NCBI GenBank assembly: GCA_009779675.1
Contig: WRDS01000003.1
Location: 1 to 43,750 of the forward strand
Direction: 5' to 3'
Origin: Coriobacteriia bacterium
GTDB lineage: Bacteria > Actinomycetota > Coriobacteriia > Anaerosomatales > PHET01
Length of the DNA: 43,750 nucleotides
Made by a program: the position numbers and the translations under genes. Below are positions 23,010-31,401 of this stretch, one piece after another; position 1 is the stretch's first letter, and each line of letters begins with the position of its first letter. The notes beneath the pieces were generated by a model. That model did no database searches and was not told where the DNA came from. It saw nothing but the letters and a program-made list of their open reading frames with translations.

Positions 23010-23558
23010 TCAGCCCTGATCCAGCGACTCGGTCTGCTCGGCCATGCTTTGAAGGTACTCTTCGTACCGCTTCCTCTGCGGTGAGAGTTCTTTTTCGGTC
23101 TGGAAAAGCCCGGTCGGCTGCGCACCTTCAAACCATTTGAACAAGGCGAACATGCTTGCCGGCCCATTGACCCCGATCCCTACAATCGGAGAGGCTATGA
23201 AATTAAGGCTTTTGTCGCCGCCTTCGGCCACTTCGTCGTCAGCCAGCTGCTCGCGAAGCAAGATCTCGTAGCCACCATGCTCTTCTAACTCTGGCTCCAT
23301 CATCTCACGCGCCGCCCCTAGGCGGATCGCATCATCAGGGTTCGAGCAGAGTTCCCCTAGCACAAACTCCACACTCTCGTCTTCGTGGTCAACGACTATC
23401 TCAATGATCGGGGCCGAGTTATACGGGAACGGGTCATCAAAAAACGGGTCGGCTATCTTGATCATGCCCATCAAGGCAAATTCGCTGGCATCTATATCCG
23501 ATGCCTCATCCACCGTCCAACTTCCATTCAGCTCTCGCAAATTCAAGACGAAAAGCAC
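23010..23558 (-). CDS. Acidic protein of unknown function
   Basis: Up to 182 residues, not recognised. The chain is rich in Asp/Glu (ADPFFDDPFPYNSAPIIEIVVDHEDESVEFVLGELCSNPDDA) with a hydrophobic segment near the C-terminus (SLNFIASPIVGIGVNGPASMFALF) and a charged tail (TEKELSPQRKRYEEYLQSMAEQTESLDQ). No signal peptide is seen. AGGAGG at 23559-23564 overlaps the GTG at 23558, so the real start is more likely TTG 23546. The codon use resembles the neighbours and the strong ribosome binding site supports a real gene. It converges on gltX with a 43-base gap. Confidence 0.65.
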   Translation of the reverse strand: MLFVLNLRELNGSWTVDEASDIDASEFALMGMIKIADPFFDDPFPYNSAPIIEIVVDHEDESVEFVLGELCSNPDDAIRLGAAREMMEPELEEHGGYEILLREQLADDEVAEGGDKSLNFIASPIVGIGVNGPASMFALFKWFEGAQPTGLFQTEKELSPQRKRYEEYLQSMAEQTESLDQG

Positions 23559-23743
23559 CTCCTATTGAGCGTCAATACGTCACTTTCCCGTGATGCGTAA
23601 TGCACTATGCGCATTTGTTGGTACATCCTACCGCATCGCAGACGAATCCGGCTGCCGTTTCAGGTAAGCTGATAATAAACGCACAAGAATGACCACAGAA
23701 TGACCACAACGTATACGAGCACACAGAAGTGTCAGCGCGGATG

Positions 23744-23800
23744 CCAACGCTGCACGAATAGCAGCACCGCATGGGCATCGGCACTAATACCAACGCTGCA
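23744..23800. repeat. 46-bp spaced repeat upstream of the aldo/keto reductase
   Basis: ccaacgctgca occurs at 23744-23754 and 23790-23800 within low-complexity GCA/GCG-rich DNA. Also aatgaccaca is tandemly repeated near 23687-23708. The 280-base gap 23559-23839 holds both divergent promoters but I see no clear -35/-10. Confidence 0.45.
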
Positions 23801-23839
23801 TGAGCGCATGCCGCGCACGAACACATGAGGGGGTGTCTT

Positions 23840-25027
23840 ATGAAATACCGCACAGATCCCAAGACCGGCAAACAGCTTTCCGTCCTCGGCTTTGGCCTGA
23901 TGCGCCTGCCACGGACCCGCGGCTCGATAGACGTCAACCGGGCCGAGGCCATGATCCTTAAAGCAGCCGAGCAGGGGGTCAACTACTTTGACACCGCCTA
24001 TGTATACGGCGGCAGCGAAGAGGCGTTTGGCAAAGTGCTGGGCCGCAACAGCGGACTCCGCGAACGGATCAACATCGCCACAAAACTGCCGCACCAGCGG
24101 TGTAAGGCCTACGATGATCTCGACCGCATCTTCGCCGAGCAGCTTGAACGGCTCCAGGTCAGCAAGATCGACTACTACCTCATCCACAACCTGCCGGATC
24201 CCACAATGTGGCAGCGCCTTACCGAGCTTGGCATCGAACGCTGGATAGCCGCCAAGAAAGCCGCCGAGCAGATCGGGCAGGTGGGGTTCTCCTTCCACGG
24301 TAAGCAGAACGACTTCCTCAATGTGCTCGATGCGTATGACTGGGATTTTTGCCAGATCCAGTACAACTACCTGGATGAGAACTACCAGGCTGGCCGAGTG
24401 GGCCTTGAGGCAGCACACGCCAAAGGCCTGCCGGTGATCATAATGGAGCCGCTGCGGGGAGGGAAGCTGGCCGGCTCCCTGCCCAAAAAAGCAACTGAGG
24501 CGTTCAAGGCTGCTGACCCAGATGCATCAACTGCCTCCTGGGGGCTCAAGTGGATATACAACCAGCCTGAGGCAACGGTCGTTTTAAGCGGCATGAACAG
24601 CGAGGAGCAGCTCTCCGACAACATTGCGACCGCCAGTTCATCTGAGGCCGACATGCTTGGCACTGATGAGCATGCGTTGTACGACGCGGTCATCTCGGTC
24701 ATCCAAGGGAGCTACAGGGTGCCCTGCACCGGATGTAACTACTGCATGCCCTGCCCGCACGGGGTGAACATACCGGGCTGCTTCTCCGCCTATAACGCCC
24801 GTGCGTTCCAGGGCCTGGCAACCGGGCTTATGCAGTATGCCACCAGCACCGGCATCAACCACAAGGACCGGTACAGCGGCGCGAGGAGATGTGCCGAGTG
24901 CGGAGCCTGCCTGAAGAAGTGCCCGCAAGACATTGCGATCATTGATGCGCTTAAAGAGGTGCGCAGGCATATGGAGCCGTTCTGGTTTGGCGCGGTGATG
25001 GCTGTCGCGAGAAGGATCATGACGTGA
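23840..25027 (+). CDS. Aldo/keto reductase with C-terminal 4Fe-4S ferredoxin domain
   Basis: 395 residues from ATG 23840, preceded by GAGGGGG. The N-terminal TIM-barrel (about 1-290) shows LSVLGFGLMRLPRT, DTAYVYGGSEEAFGKVLG (Asp and Tyr of the catalytic tetrad), IATKLP (Lys) and YYLIHNL (His). The C-terminal part has two cysteine clusters, CTGCNYCMPCPHGVNIPGCF and CAECGACLKKCPQDIAI, predicted to bind [4Fe-4S]. Such fused reductases are common in anaerobes and are thought to couple carbonyl or other reductions to ferredoxin-type electron carriers; the substrate is not known. Confidence 0.9.
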   Translation: MKYRTDPKTGKQLSVLGFGLMRLPRTRGSIDVNRAEAMILKAAEQGVNYFDTAYVYGGSEEAFGKVLGRNSGLRERINIATKLPHQRCKAYDDLDRIFAEQLERLQVSKIDYYLIHNLPDPTMWQRLTELGIERWIAAKKAAEQIGQVGFSFHGKQNDFLNVLDAYDWDFCQIQYNYLDENYQAGRVGLEAAHAKGLPVIIMEPLRGGKLAGSLPKKATEAFKAADPDASTASWGLKWIYNQPEATVVLSGMNSEEQLSDNIATASSSEADMLGTDEHALYDAVISVIQGSYRVPCTGCNYCMPCPHGVNIPGCFSAYNARAFQGLATGLMQYATSTGINHKDRYSGARRCAECGACLKKCPQDIAIIDALKEVRRHMEPFWFGAVMAVARRIMT

Positions 25028-25070
25028 CAGGTGCCGAATGGCGGACCGTGGCGCTGATGGATACGAGCGC

Positions 25071-25099
25071 GGGAATCCGGGGTGCGTAGGGAATCCGGG
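25071..25099. repeat. 18-bp tandem repeat between the aldo/keto reductase and the HEAT-like gene
   Basis: gggaatccggg occurs at 25071-25081 and 25089-25099 (period 18), with a decayed third unit (agaatcag) after it, in the 89-base gap between the two genes. Confidence 0.55.
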
Positions 25100-25116
25100 T
25101 ATTCAGAGAATCAGAG

Positions 25117-25758
25117 GTGCTTGACTTGATAGAAAGACTGGCTTGCAAGCTGGGGCGCAATGATGAGACACCCAACATCGAGCTGGCAGAATACCTGCAC
25201 CAGCACAATGACCGTGCTGGAATCAAAGAGATCGTTGATGGGCTTACAGGGCCAGACCGAGCGGTCGCAAGCGACTGTATCAAGGTGCTGTATGAGGTTG
25301 GCGAGAGGGACCCGGAGCTGGTCTCTGGTTATGCGAGCGAGTTCATCTCTTGCCTGGGCTCAAAGAACAATCGGCTGGTATGGGGAGGCATGACTGCTTT
25401 GGTAAAAATTGCCGAGCATGCTCCCCAGCCGATCTTTGAGGAATTACCTGCGATTATATCGGCGTATAAAAGCGGAAGTGTTATCACTGTTGATAACAGC
25501 ATTAGCGTTTTTGCGGGACTCGGCAAGGCTGGCGAAGGCTACATGGAAAAGGTCTTGCCGATACTGGTTGAGCATCTGCAAGCATGTCGGCCAAAAGAGG
25601 TTCCCCAGCACGCTGAACGGGCCTCCGTCTGCTTCAGCAGTAAGAATGCACCTGCGTTTATTGAGGTTCTGGAGCGGCGGCGATCACACCTGACACCATC
25701 GCAGGAGACCCGAGTGAAGAGACTGCTCAAGAAGCTCCACGGTTTGCAGCGGTTATAA
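25117..25758 (+). CDS. HEAT-repeat-like protein of unknown function
   Basis: 213 residues, mostly helical with repeating 35-40-residue helix pairs: DRAGIKEIVDGLTGPDRAVASDCIKVLYEVGERDPELV, SKNNRLVWGGMTALVKIAEHAPQPI, TVDNSISVFAGLGKAGEGYMEKVLPILVEHL, RPKEVPQHAERASVCFS. This is typical of HEAT/ARM-type scaffolds that bind proteins. No signal peptide or catalytic motif. The GTG start at 25117 lies after AGAATCAGAGG. Its stop overlaps the beginning of the AlbA_2 remnant. The specific role is unknown. Confidence 0.7.
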   Translation: MLDLIERLACKLGRNDETPNIELAEYLHQHNDRAGIKEIVDGLTGPDRAVASDCIKVLYEVGERDPELVSGYASEFISCLGSKNNRLVWGGMTALVKIAEHAPQPIFEELPAIISAYKSGSVITVDNSISVFAGLGKAGEGYMEKVLPILVEHLQACRPKEVPQHAERASVCFSSKNAPAFIEVLERRRSHLTPSQETRVKRLLKKLHGLQRL

Positions 25759-26098
25759 GCAGGACCTCTCTTCGCCTAACCGCGTGCTGCGCACTGTCAT
25801 CGCTTTTGCCAGCTCGGTAGGCGGCGAGCTTGTGATCGGTGTGGCGGATGGCCAGACACTGGCCGGCATTGCGGATCCGTTGATGGAAGAGGGGTGCCTT
25901 GCAAACCTGATCACGGGTTCGATCCGCCCTCAACTTGCTCTAGTTTTTGATTTGATCACGCGCAACGGAAAGACCCTCTTGGTAGCCAGGGTAGCAGCTG
26001 GGTCTCAGCGTCCTTATCACCTGAAATCGACCGGTCGCCACGAGGGCACCTATTACCAAACGCAACCGGATGGTGGAAGGCATCTGCGAGGTCTGTAG
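25754..26098 (+). pseudogene. Remnant of an AlbA_2 (Schlafen-type) DNA-binding domain protein
   Basis: The frame reads YKQDLSSPNRVLRTVIAFASSVGGELVIGVADGQTLAGI, then GSIRPQL, LLVARVAAGSQRPYHL and GTYYQ, the order of conserved blocks in AlbA_2 domains (normally E.K ... AFANT.GG.L.IGV.D). The first residues of the domain have no start codon in frame and follow a TGA at about 25713, and the end runs into an unrelated tail (TQPDGGRHLRGL). The helix-turn-helix half normally following is absent. It is a fragment of a putative regulator lying next to a tRNA gene. A short translation from GTG 25784 is possible but would lack the start of the fold. Confidence 0.72.
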
Positions 26099-26102
26099 GC
26101 AT

Positions 26103-26132
26103 CGCAGACCCTGATTCCAGTCAGGGTCTGCG
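26103..26132. terminator. Perfect 12-bp hairpin between the AlbA_2 remnant and tRNA-Pro
   Basis: cgcagaccctga (26103-26114) pairs exactly with tcagggtctgcg (26121-26132) around a 6-base loop. On the plus strand GGAGGTTTTAA follows, a short U-tract. It is also 11 bases past the 3' end of tRNA-Pro on the other strand, so it probably serves both directions. Confidence 0.78.
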
Positions 26133-26143
26133 GGAGGTTTTAA

Positions 26144-26220
<77 letters not shown>

Positions 26221-26385
26221 ACGCGCTACAAAGCGGCAAGGATGTAGTCTACGATGAGTGCGCACCGCATTCAAGCAAAAAGCGGGAGAGATTCAACCGA
26301 GGGCTCAAACAGAGACTCAAGCGCGACCTACCGCGGCAGGGTTTACGGGCAGCAGGACGAGGAAAAGTCAGGAACAGCAGACTAA

Positions 26386-27009
26386 ATGGGAGCCGAGAAT
26401 CTGTTTGAGAGCATACGCGTGCGCCGAGCATGCCGCACATACGACATGGCACCGCTGTCTGCGAGCGCACTTGCGCAAATCGCCGAGCAGGCCGCAGCAA
26501 TCCCGGTCCTTCTCGGCGGGCAGGATTTGAGCACAGAGATCCTGGCGTTTGGGCAGGTGCGCGGGCCTCTGCGCGCCAAAGCCCCCCATTACCTGGTCAT
26601 TTACGGCTCTGGCGACCAGTGGGATCGGCCGAATGCCGGATTTGTGTTCGAGCAGTGGGTCCTGTGAATGGCGGCGCAGGGCTACGCGACGTGCTGGCTC
26701 GGCGGCGTAAAGCCGTTGCATGCTGACGGCAAGCCCCGCCTCGCCCCATCGGGGATCAATGGTCAGCTGTGGTACTTGGCCGCAAGCGAAGCGGGTGTGC
26801 ATCGCACGGTGCACGTCTACATGCAGACCAGCGGGCTCCTGTCACTTGTGTACCGGCTGCGGGAAGTCGATATGGGCATCGCGCTCGCCCACCTGTTTGT
26901 CGCATCGGGAAAACACGGGTTGCCGTTCTCGTTCTCTGCCGAGCCAAATGAGCGCGTGGGTGCGCCCGAAGCGCCAAAGGGATACAGCTGGCTCGGAGTC
27001 GTCAGATAG
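26386..27009 (+). pseudogene. Nitroreductase-family gene interrupted by one in-frame TGA
   Basis: The two halves are in the same frame: residues up to FEQWVL (26664), then TGA (26665-26667), then ATG and MAAQGYATCWLGGVKPL. Together they make about 207 residues with the order expected of nitroreductases: ESIRVRRACRTYDMAPLS (FMN-binding Arg region), KAPHYLVIYG, the interruption, GYATCWLGG, and DMGIALAHLFVASGKHGLPFSF. Because ATG follows the stop immediately, reinitiation could make the second half, but each half alone lacks part of the flavin site. I see no downstream hairpin that would suggest selenocysteine. A recent inactivating point mutation is most likely. Confidence 0.8.
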
Positions 27010-27373
27010 CGGCGCCGTCGCCACTGGCATCTTCGCTTGCCTGGTAGGAGATGACCTGCACGTCCTGGATGGTGATAAGCCCACTCGGCACCATCGCCGA
27101 CCAGACCTCGGCAAGCGCTGTGATGCGGTGCGCCTCATCGACCACAGACACAAGCACCGGACGATCAGTCGACATGCGCAGTGCATGCTTGGCGACATTG
27201 CGGCTGGAAGCACCAAACCCGACCATCCCCCGAAGCGCAGTGCCGCCAGCCATGCCTTGAGTGCGCGCCTGCTCGATGAGCGCCTGGTAGAGCGGTTTGC
27301 CATCGTAAAGATCGTCCTCCCCGACATACGCCGAGAGGCATTTGGCCTGTCCCTCAAGCAAACGTGTCACCAT
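27002..27373 (-). CDS. DUF190 family protein
   Basis: 123 residues from ATG 27373 (preceded by AAGGGAAG). DUF190 landmarks: LSAYVGEDDLYDGKPLYQALIEQARTQGMAGGTALRGMVGFG, then STDRPVLVSVVDEAHRI and GLITIQDVQVISY. The family has a PII-like fold and is often found beside CrcB fluoride exporters (family knowledge), but no crcB is here. Its start lies inside the end of coaBC (20-base overlap), so it is the last gene of an AOS-coaBC-DUF190 operon. The role is unknown. Confidence 0.88.
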   Translation of the reverse strand: MVTRLLEGQAKCLSAYVGEDDLYDGKPLYQALIEQARTQGMAGGTALRGMVGFGASSRNVAKHALRMSTDRPVLVSVVDEAHRITALAEVWSAMVPSGLITIQDVQVISYQASEDASGDGAAI

Positions 27374-28808
27374 CTGCGTTACTTCCCTTCTGCGGTCGCG
27401 CTTCCGTGTGTGGCTGCTGCGCTTCGCGGCGCGCCTCTCGGCACAGTGCGATGCGATCCCATAATGCCCGCGCAAGAGCCTGCTTGTCCATGACGGGCAG
27501 CTCCTCGATGGTGGGACGCGTCTCGGCAGCAGGACGCTCGGCGGTGGCAGGGTGCGACTCGAAAGCAGGATGTGCCTCGGGAGCAGACCCGCCTACCACC
27601 CAGACCTTGTTGTCATCGCTGCCAAAGCCGAGCCCCTCTGAGGCAACGTTGTTCGCCACCACCAAGTCGAGGTTTTTTGCCGTCAGTTTTCTTGCCGCGG
27701 ATCCCAGCACATCGCTTGTCTCGGCGGCAAACCCGACTAAGAGCTGATGGGCGGCTTTTCGCGCACCAAGCTCGGCGAGGATGTCCGGTGTCCGCTCGAG
27801 CTCGATCACAAGCGGTGCCCCATATTTCTTGGCCTTGCCAAGCGATGGGCTCTTGGGGCGGAAGTCGGAGACGGCCGCGCAGGCGACGATTACCTCGCTT
27901 TGCGGAGCGCGTGCGATAACCACGTCGTGCATCTGTTGGGCGGTCGTCACGCGTACGACATCCACGTCAAAAGGATCTGGCAGCGCGCTTGGCCCGGTCA
28001 CAAGCAAGACATCGGCGCCCCTGCGTGCTGCCTCGTCGGCGATCGCAAAACCGGTCTTGCCGCTTGACCGGTTGGTTATCACACGCACGAAGTCGATGGG
28101 CTCCTCGGTCCGACCGGCGTAAACAAGCACGCGGGCACCGGACAGGGCCTGGGTGCGGCGCACCTCTGCGTGAACCGCCTCGGCGATCGCCTCGACTGTT
28201 GCCAGGCGACCCTCGCCGACATCCCCACAGGCAAGCTCGCCGATGCCGGGGTCGACGATGCGGATACCACGCGACTTGAGCTGCGCCAGGTTTTTTTGCG
28301 TGATCGGGTTCCGCCACATGTGGACGTTCATGGCAGGCGCAACAACGAGAGGTGCCTCGGTTGCGAGCGCGACCGTGGTGAGAAGGTCGTCTGCCCGCCC
28401 GCTCGCAAGCTTCGCGCACACGTTCGCGGTCGCTGGAGCGATCACGAGCACATCCGCCTCCTCGGCAAGCCCCACGTGGTGGACCTTGGCCGACGGCTCA
28501 TCCCAGAGCGAGACCGCCACCGGATCGCCTGTAAGCGCACGGAAGGTGGCCGGGCCAACGAGGTGCGTGGCGCTCTCGGTCATGACCACTTTGACGCGAC
28601 AGCCGCCTTTTTGCAGCGTGCGCACAAGCTCACATGCCTTGTAGGCAGCTATGCCGCCGGTAACGCCAACGAGGACGAGCGGCGGCGCAGGCTCCCGAGG
28701 CGCGGATCCGGGGGGCGCAGGCTCCTCGGCGGGCAGCTTAAATCCTGCTGGTGGCATCGCAGGCCCACCAGCAACGGGCATCTTGGGCTCAGCTGTACGC
28801 TCAATCAT
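27354..28808 (-). CDS. coaBC: Bifunctional phosphopantothenoylcysteine decarboxylase / phosphopantothenate-cysteine ligase
   Basis: Two consecutive steps of coenzyme A synthesis. 484 residues from ATG 28808. An N-terminal Pro/Ala-rich leader of about 43 residues precedes the flavin-binding CoaC domain (LVLVGVTGGIAAYKACELVRTLQ; PATFRALTG; PAMNVHMWRNPITQKN, the substrate-binding motif). The CoaB domain (from about 225) has VLVYAGRTEEPIDFVRVITNRSSGKTGFAIADEAARRGA and KKYGAPLVIELERTPDIL; the C-terminus is low complexity (repeated PATAERPAAETRP). The alpha-oxoamine synthase stop is 4 bases upstream, and DUF190 overlaps the 3' end. In other actinobacteria coaBC follows rpoZ. Confidence 0.95.
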   Translation of the reverse strand: MIERTAEPKMPVAGGPAMPPAGFKLPAEEPAPPGSAPREPAPPLVLVGVTGGIAAYKACELVRTLQKGGCRVKVVMTESATHLVGPATFRALTGDPVAVSLWDEPSAKVHHVGLAEEADVLVIAPATANVCAKLASGRADDLLTTVALATEAPLVVAPAMNVHMWRNPITQKNLAQLKSRGIRIVDPGIGELACGDVGEGRLATVEAIAEAVHAEVRRTQALSGARVLVYAGRTEEPIDFVRVITNRSSGKTGFAIADEAARRGADVLLVTGPSALPDPFDVDVVRVTTAQQMHDVVIARAPQSEVIVACAAVSDFRPKSPSLGKAKKYGAPLVIELERTPDILAELGARKAAHQLLVGFAAETSDVLGSAARKLTAKNLDLVVANNVASEGLGFGSDDNKVWVVGGSAPEAHPAFESHPATAERPAAETRPTIEELPVMDKQALARALWDRIALCREARREAQQPHTEARPQKGSNADGDTFA

Positions 28809-28812
28809 GCAG

Positions 28813-30030
28813 TCATGATACCAAGCCGAGCCGCTTGCCGGCGCTCTCAAATGCCTCCAGTACCTGTGCGATGTCCTCGGCGGTGTGTGTCGCCATAAGA
28901 CAGGTGCGCAGGCGCTCGGTCCCCTTTGGCACAGCGGGATGCACGATCGGGCACACGAACACCCCGGCATCAAAAAGCATCCGCGTAAGATCCATCGTCT
29001 TATCCTCATCCCCCACGAGGACCGGCACCACGCAGGTGTCGGCAAGCATCGTGTCCCACCCCTGCGCACGAAGGCCGAGTACGTAATCGTCTGTGACCTG
29101 ATGCAGCCGCTGAACCCGCTCTGGCTCATCCTCAATCACGTCGAACGCCGCGATAGCCGCTGCCGCCGATGCGGGAGGCAGCGCCGCAGAAAAGATAAAC
29201 GGGCGGGAGTTGTGGCGCAAAAAGTCAATGACCTCTGCCGAGGCCGCGCAGTAGCCGCCCACGCTCGGGATCGACTTGGAGAGCGTCCCCATCTTGAAGT
29301 CGATCGAACCGCACATACCAAAATGCTCCTCGACACCATGCCCCGTAGCCCCAAGCGCACCGACCGAATGGGCCTCATCGACCATCAATCGCGCACCATA
29401 GCGCTCGCAAAGCGCCTTCGTGGTTGGCAGATCCATGATGTCGCCATCCATCGAAAAGACCGAGTCGGCAACGACAAGCACCGTCGCGTATCTGCCCTCG
29501 GCACCTGCAAGCAGCTTTTCTAGATGCGCCATGTCGTTGTGCCGATAGGTGCGCCACTTCGCGCCCGAAAGCAGGCAGCCATCGACGATCGAGGCATGAT
29601 CGAGCTTGTCCATGAGGATCAGATCCCCAGGGCCGGTCAGCCCAGTGATGATCGCGATGTTGGTCGCATACCCGCTCGAGTAGACGCAGGAGTCCTCTCG
29701 CTTGGCAAACGCCGCGATGCGCGCCTCCAAGCGCTCATGAAGATCGGTCGTGCCAGTGAGGAGACGTACCCCACCGGCCCCTGAGCCATATTCATCGATA
29801 GCGGCTTGAGCCGCAGCATCGACGCGTGGATGTCCGATGAGCCCGAGGTAACTGTAGGATGCCAGCATCACCATGTCCCGACCGTCGGCCATCATCACGC
29901 GGTGGTTCGTCTTGCCTGTGGTCGCCTGCAGGTAAAAGTACCTGTCGGCCTCTTGCATGTCAGTCCTTCTCGATGCGAACTCGGCTACTTTGGCTTCGAT
30001 ACCGTCACGGACGGGTGTGGCCTCGGGCAT
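28813..30030 (-). CDS. Alpha-oxoamine synthase (KBL / BioF / serine palmitoyltransferase family)
   Basis: PLP enzyme that condenses an amino acid with an acyl-CoA. 405 residues, the usual length. Motifs: YSYLGLIGHPRV, GSGAGGVRLLTGTTDLHERLE, DKLDHASIVDGCLLSGA, VVADSVFSMDGDIMDLP, VDEAHSVGALGATGHGVEEHF (PLP Asp and His) and GTLSKSIPSVGGYCA (PLP Lys). The SKS-SVGGY form resembles serine palmitoyltransferase and KBL-like members more than BioF; no biotin genes are nearby. It is directly upstream of and coupled to coaBC (4-base gap), which supplies CoA. Substrates cannot be read from the sequence. The ATG has AGAAGGGA upstream. Confidence 0.9.
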   Translation of the reverse strand: MPEATPVRDGIEAKVAEFASRRTDMQEADRYFYLQATTGKTNHRVMMADGRDMVMLASYSYLGLIGHPRVDAAAQAAIDEYGSGAGGVRLLTGTTDLHERLEARIAAFAKREDSCVYSSGYATNIAIITGLTGPGDLILMDKLDHASIVDGCLLSGAKWRTYRHNDMAHLEKLLAGAEGRYATVLVVADSVFSMDGDIMDLPTTKALCERYGARLMVDEAHSVGALGATGHGVEEHFGMCGSIDFKMGTLSKSIPSVGGYCAASAEVIDFLRHNSRPFIFSAALPPASAAAAIAAFDVIEDEPERVQRLHQVTDDYVLGLRAQGWDTMLADTCVVPVLVGDEDKTMDLTRMLFDAGVFVCPIVHPAVPKGTERLRTCLMATHTAEDIAQVLEAFESAGKRLGLVS

Positions 30031-30069
30031 CTGGTAGGTCCCTTCTCGTGTACATCGTTGTTAGAGCAT

Positions 30070-30087
30070 GTGCACAACTTTGTACAC
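30070..30087. promoter_or_regulatory. 18-bp near-palindrome upstream of the alpha-oxoamine synthase (candidate operator)
   Basis: On the minus strand GTGTACAAAGTTGTGCAC is symmetric except at one base pair (GTGYACAA halves). It lies about 40 bases before the start codon, just downstream of a possible -10 TATGAT (30088-30093); no convincing -35 is seen. Operators of GntR-type repressors have this general shape. The rest of the 186-base gap (30100-30216) is GC-rich with no gene. Confidence 0.4.
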
Positions 30088-30216
30088 ATCATAACATGCC
30101 CCGGGACGCGCAGCCCAGCCGGATCGGCAAAGCGGGGCACACATGCAGCGTGACGGCGGGCGTGGGTGCGCGGCGGGTGCATGCGATGGGCGACGTGAGC
30201 GCGCGGTCGGGCGGCA

Positions 30217-31401
30217 TTACGAGTGACGCACTGCGCCTGCTACTTCCTCAAAAACGCTTTCAAACCGAGGTGCGAGGCGGCCCAGCGTGAAGTCCTCGGC
30301 GATTGAGCGTGCCTGACCGGGCATCGGACGGCTCAATATGTGCTCCCTCAGCCGAGCAACCAGCCCATCCGCGCCTGAATAGCGCATCGCAGGCGGATAC
30401 AGCCCGGGATAGGCCAGCCGGTCTGGGACAAGCGGCATGCACCCTGCGTATGATGCCTCGATCATCGCCAGGCCGAAGAACTCGTTTCGCGCAGTGGAGA
30501 CCGCGATATCGGCACTTGCGAGCAACCGTGCATACGCACCACGGTCCGCCGGCTGCTCGCAGAACACCAGCCGGTCACCCAACTCGCCAGCAGCCGAGCG
30601 GATCAGCGTCTCGGTCTCCTTAAACGCCTGACCCGCGATCACAGCCTCGAAATCCAGCCCCTCGGCAGCAAGCTCGCCCAGAGCCGCAATAAACCCCTCC
30701 GGATCCTTGTCATGCTCCCAGCGATGCGGCCAGATGATGCGGCATCGATCCCCGCGAACGGTCGGTGCCTGATCGAACTCGGCCGGATCAAAGGGCGGCG
30801 GGACCACGTGCGACTTCTTAGCAACCGCCTCGGCAACATGTTGCGGACGGTAATCAGGAAACCGAGCAAGGAACCCGGGTATCTCGGCGATGAACTGCTC
30901 GAGGTTCCAGCGCGTGTTGAAGAGGCAGCGCTCAGCAGAAAGCGCCGAGGTGATGTTGGTGAGCGGGAACTGGTAGTCCCATTCAGCCGTATGGCGGTTC
31001 GGGTAGACGAGCTGGTTCTCGTGGAAATAGACGATCGCAGGAACCGGCGCGATGGCTGCGCCTGCAAGCCCACGGAACTCGGCGAGGTTCACGAAGGTGG
31101 AGGCGAATATGAGATCCCAAGGAGCGCGGGAGCCGAGATCGGTGGTGGTAGTGTCGGCGGCGGCGGCGGCGGCGGCATGGGTGGTGGCGGCGCGGGAGCG
31201 TTCGGTCGCCAGGTGCCGTGCCTCGGCAGCCATCGTCACGCCTGAGCCGCGCATCCGCCATTTCCACTTGCGGGCAGGGAGCGTGAGCAACGTCCACTCG
31301 GCATCAATCGCACCGACGAGCCCATCGAGCACCGCACGGTGGCTGCCACCGTAGTAGGGCTCGAGCGCTAAGATGCGCAGGGTGTGACCCGGAAGGCTCA
31401 T
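30217..31401 (-). CDS. Homologue of tRNA-queuosine alpha-mannosyltransferase (GTDC1/DUF3524 glycosyltransferase)
   Basis: 394 residues from ATG 31401. The N-terminal DUF3524-type domain reads LRILALEPYYGGSHRAVLDGL, WTLLTLPARKWKWRMRGSG, IVYFHENQLVYPN, WDYQFPLTNITSALSAERCLFNTRWNLEQF. The C-terminal GT4-like domain has RIIWPHRWEHDKDPEGF and VSTARNEFFGLAMIEASYAGCMPLVPDRLAYPGLYP. These blocks are diagnostic for the family whose animal member GTDC1 (QTMAN) mannosylates queuosine in tRNA-Asp (established knowledge). Compared with the core, residues about 70-88 hold an Ala/Thr-rich insertion. Several in-frame ATGs (31401, 31419) lie in an 18-bp repeat after the thiI stop. It is probably co-transcribed with the tRNA-thiolation gene thiI. 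Activity on bacterial tRNA is an inference. Confidence 0.88.
   Translation of the reverse strand: MSLPGHTLRILALEPYYGGSHRAVLDGLVGAIDAEWTLLTLPARKWKWRMRGSGVTMAAEARHLATERSRAATTHAAAAAAADTTTTDLGSRAPWDLIFASTFVNLAEFRGLAGAAIAPVPAIVYFHENQLVYPNRHTAEWDYQFPLTNITSALSAERCLFNTRWNLEQFIAEIPGFLARFPDYRPQHVAEAVAKKSHVVPPPFDPAEFDQAPTVRGDRCRIIWPHRWEHDKDPEGFIAALGELAAEGLDFEAVIAGQAFKETETLIRSAAGELGDRLVFCEQPADRGAYARLLASADIAVSTARNEFFGLAMIEASYAGCMPLVPDRLAYPGLYPPAMRYSGADGLVARLREHILSRPMPGQARSIAEDFTLGRLAPRFESVFEEVAGAVRHS

Noticed and set aside
25117..26098. HEAT-like gene plus AlbA_2 gene as an anti-phage defence system
   Set aside because: The AlbA_2 part is a fragment without start and C-terminal half, and no nuclease or ATPase partner is present.
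26665..26667. TGA as selenocysteine codon in the nitroreductase
   Set aside because: I see no convincing stem-loop directly after the TGA, nitroreductases have no Cys/Sec at this position, and an ATG follows at once.
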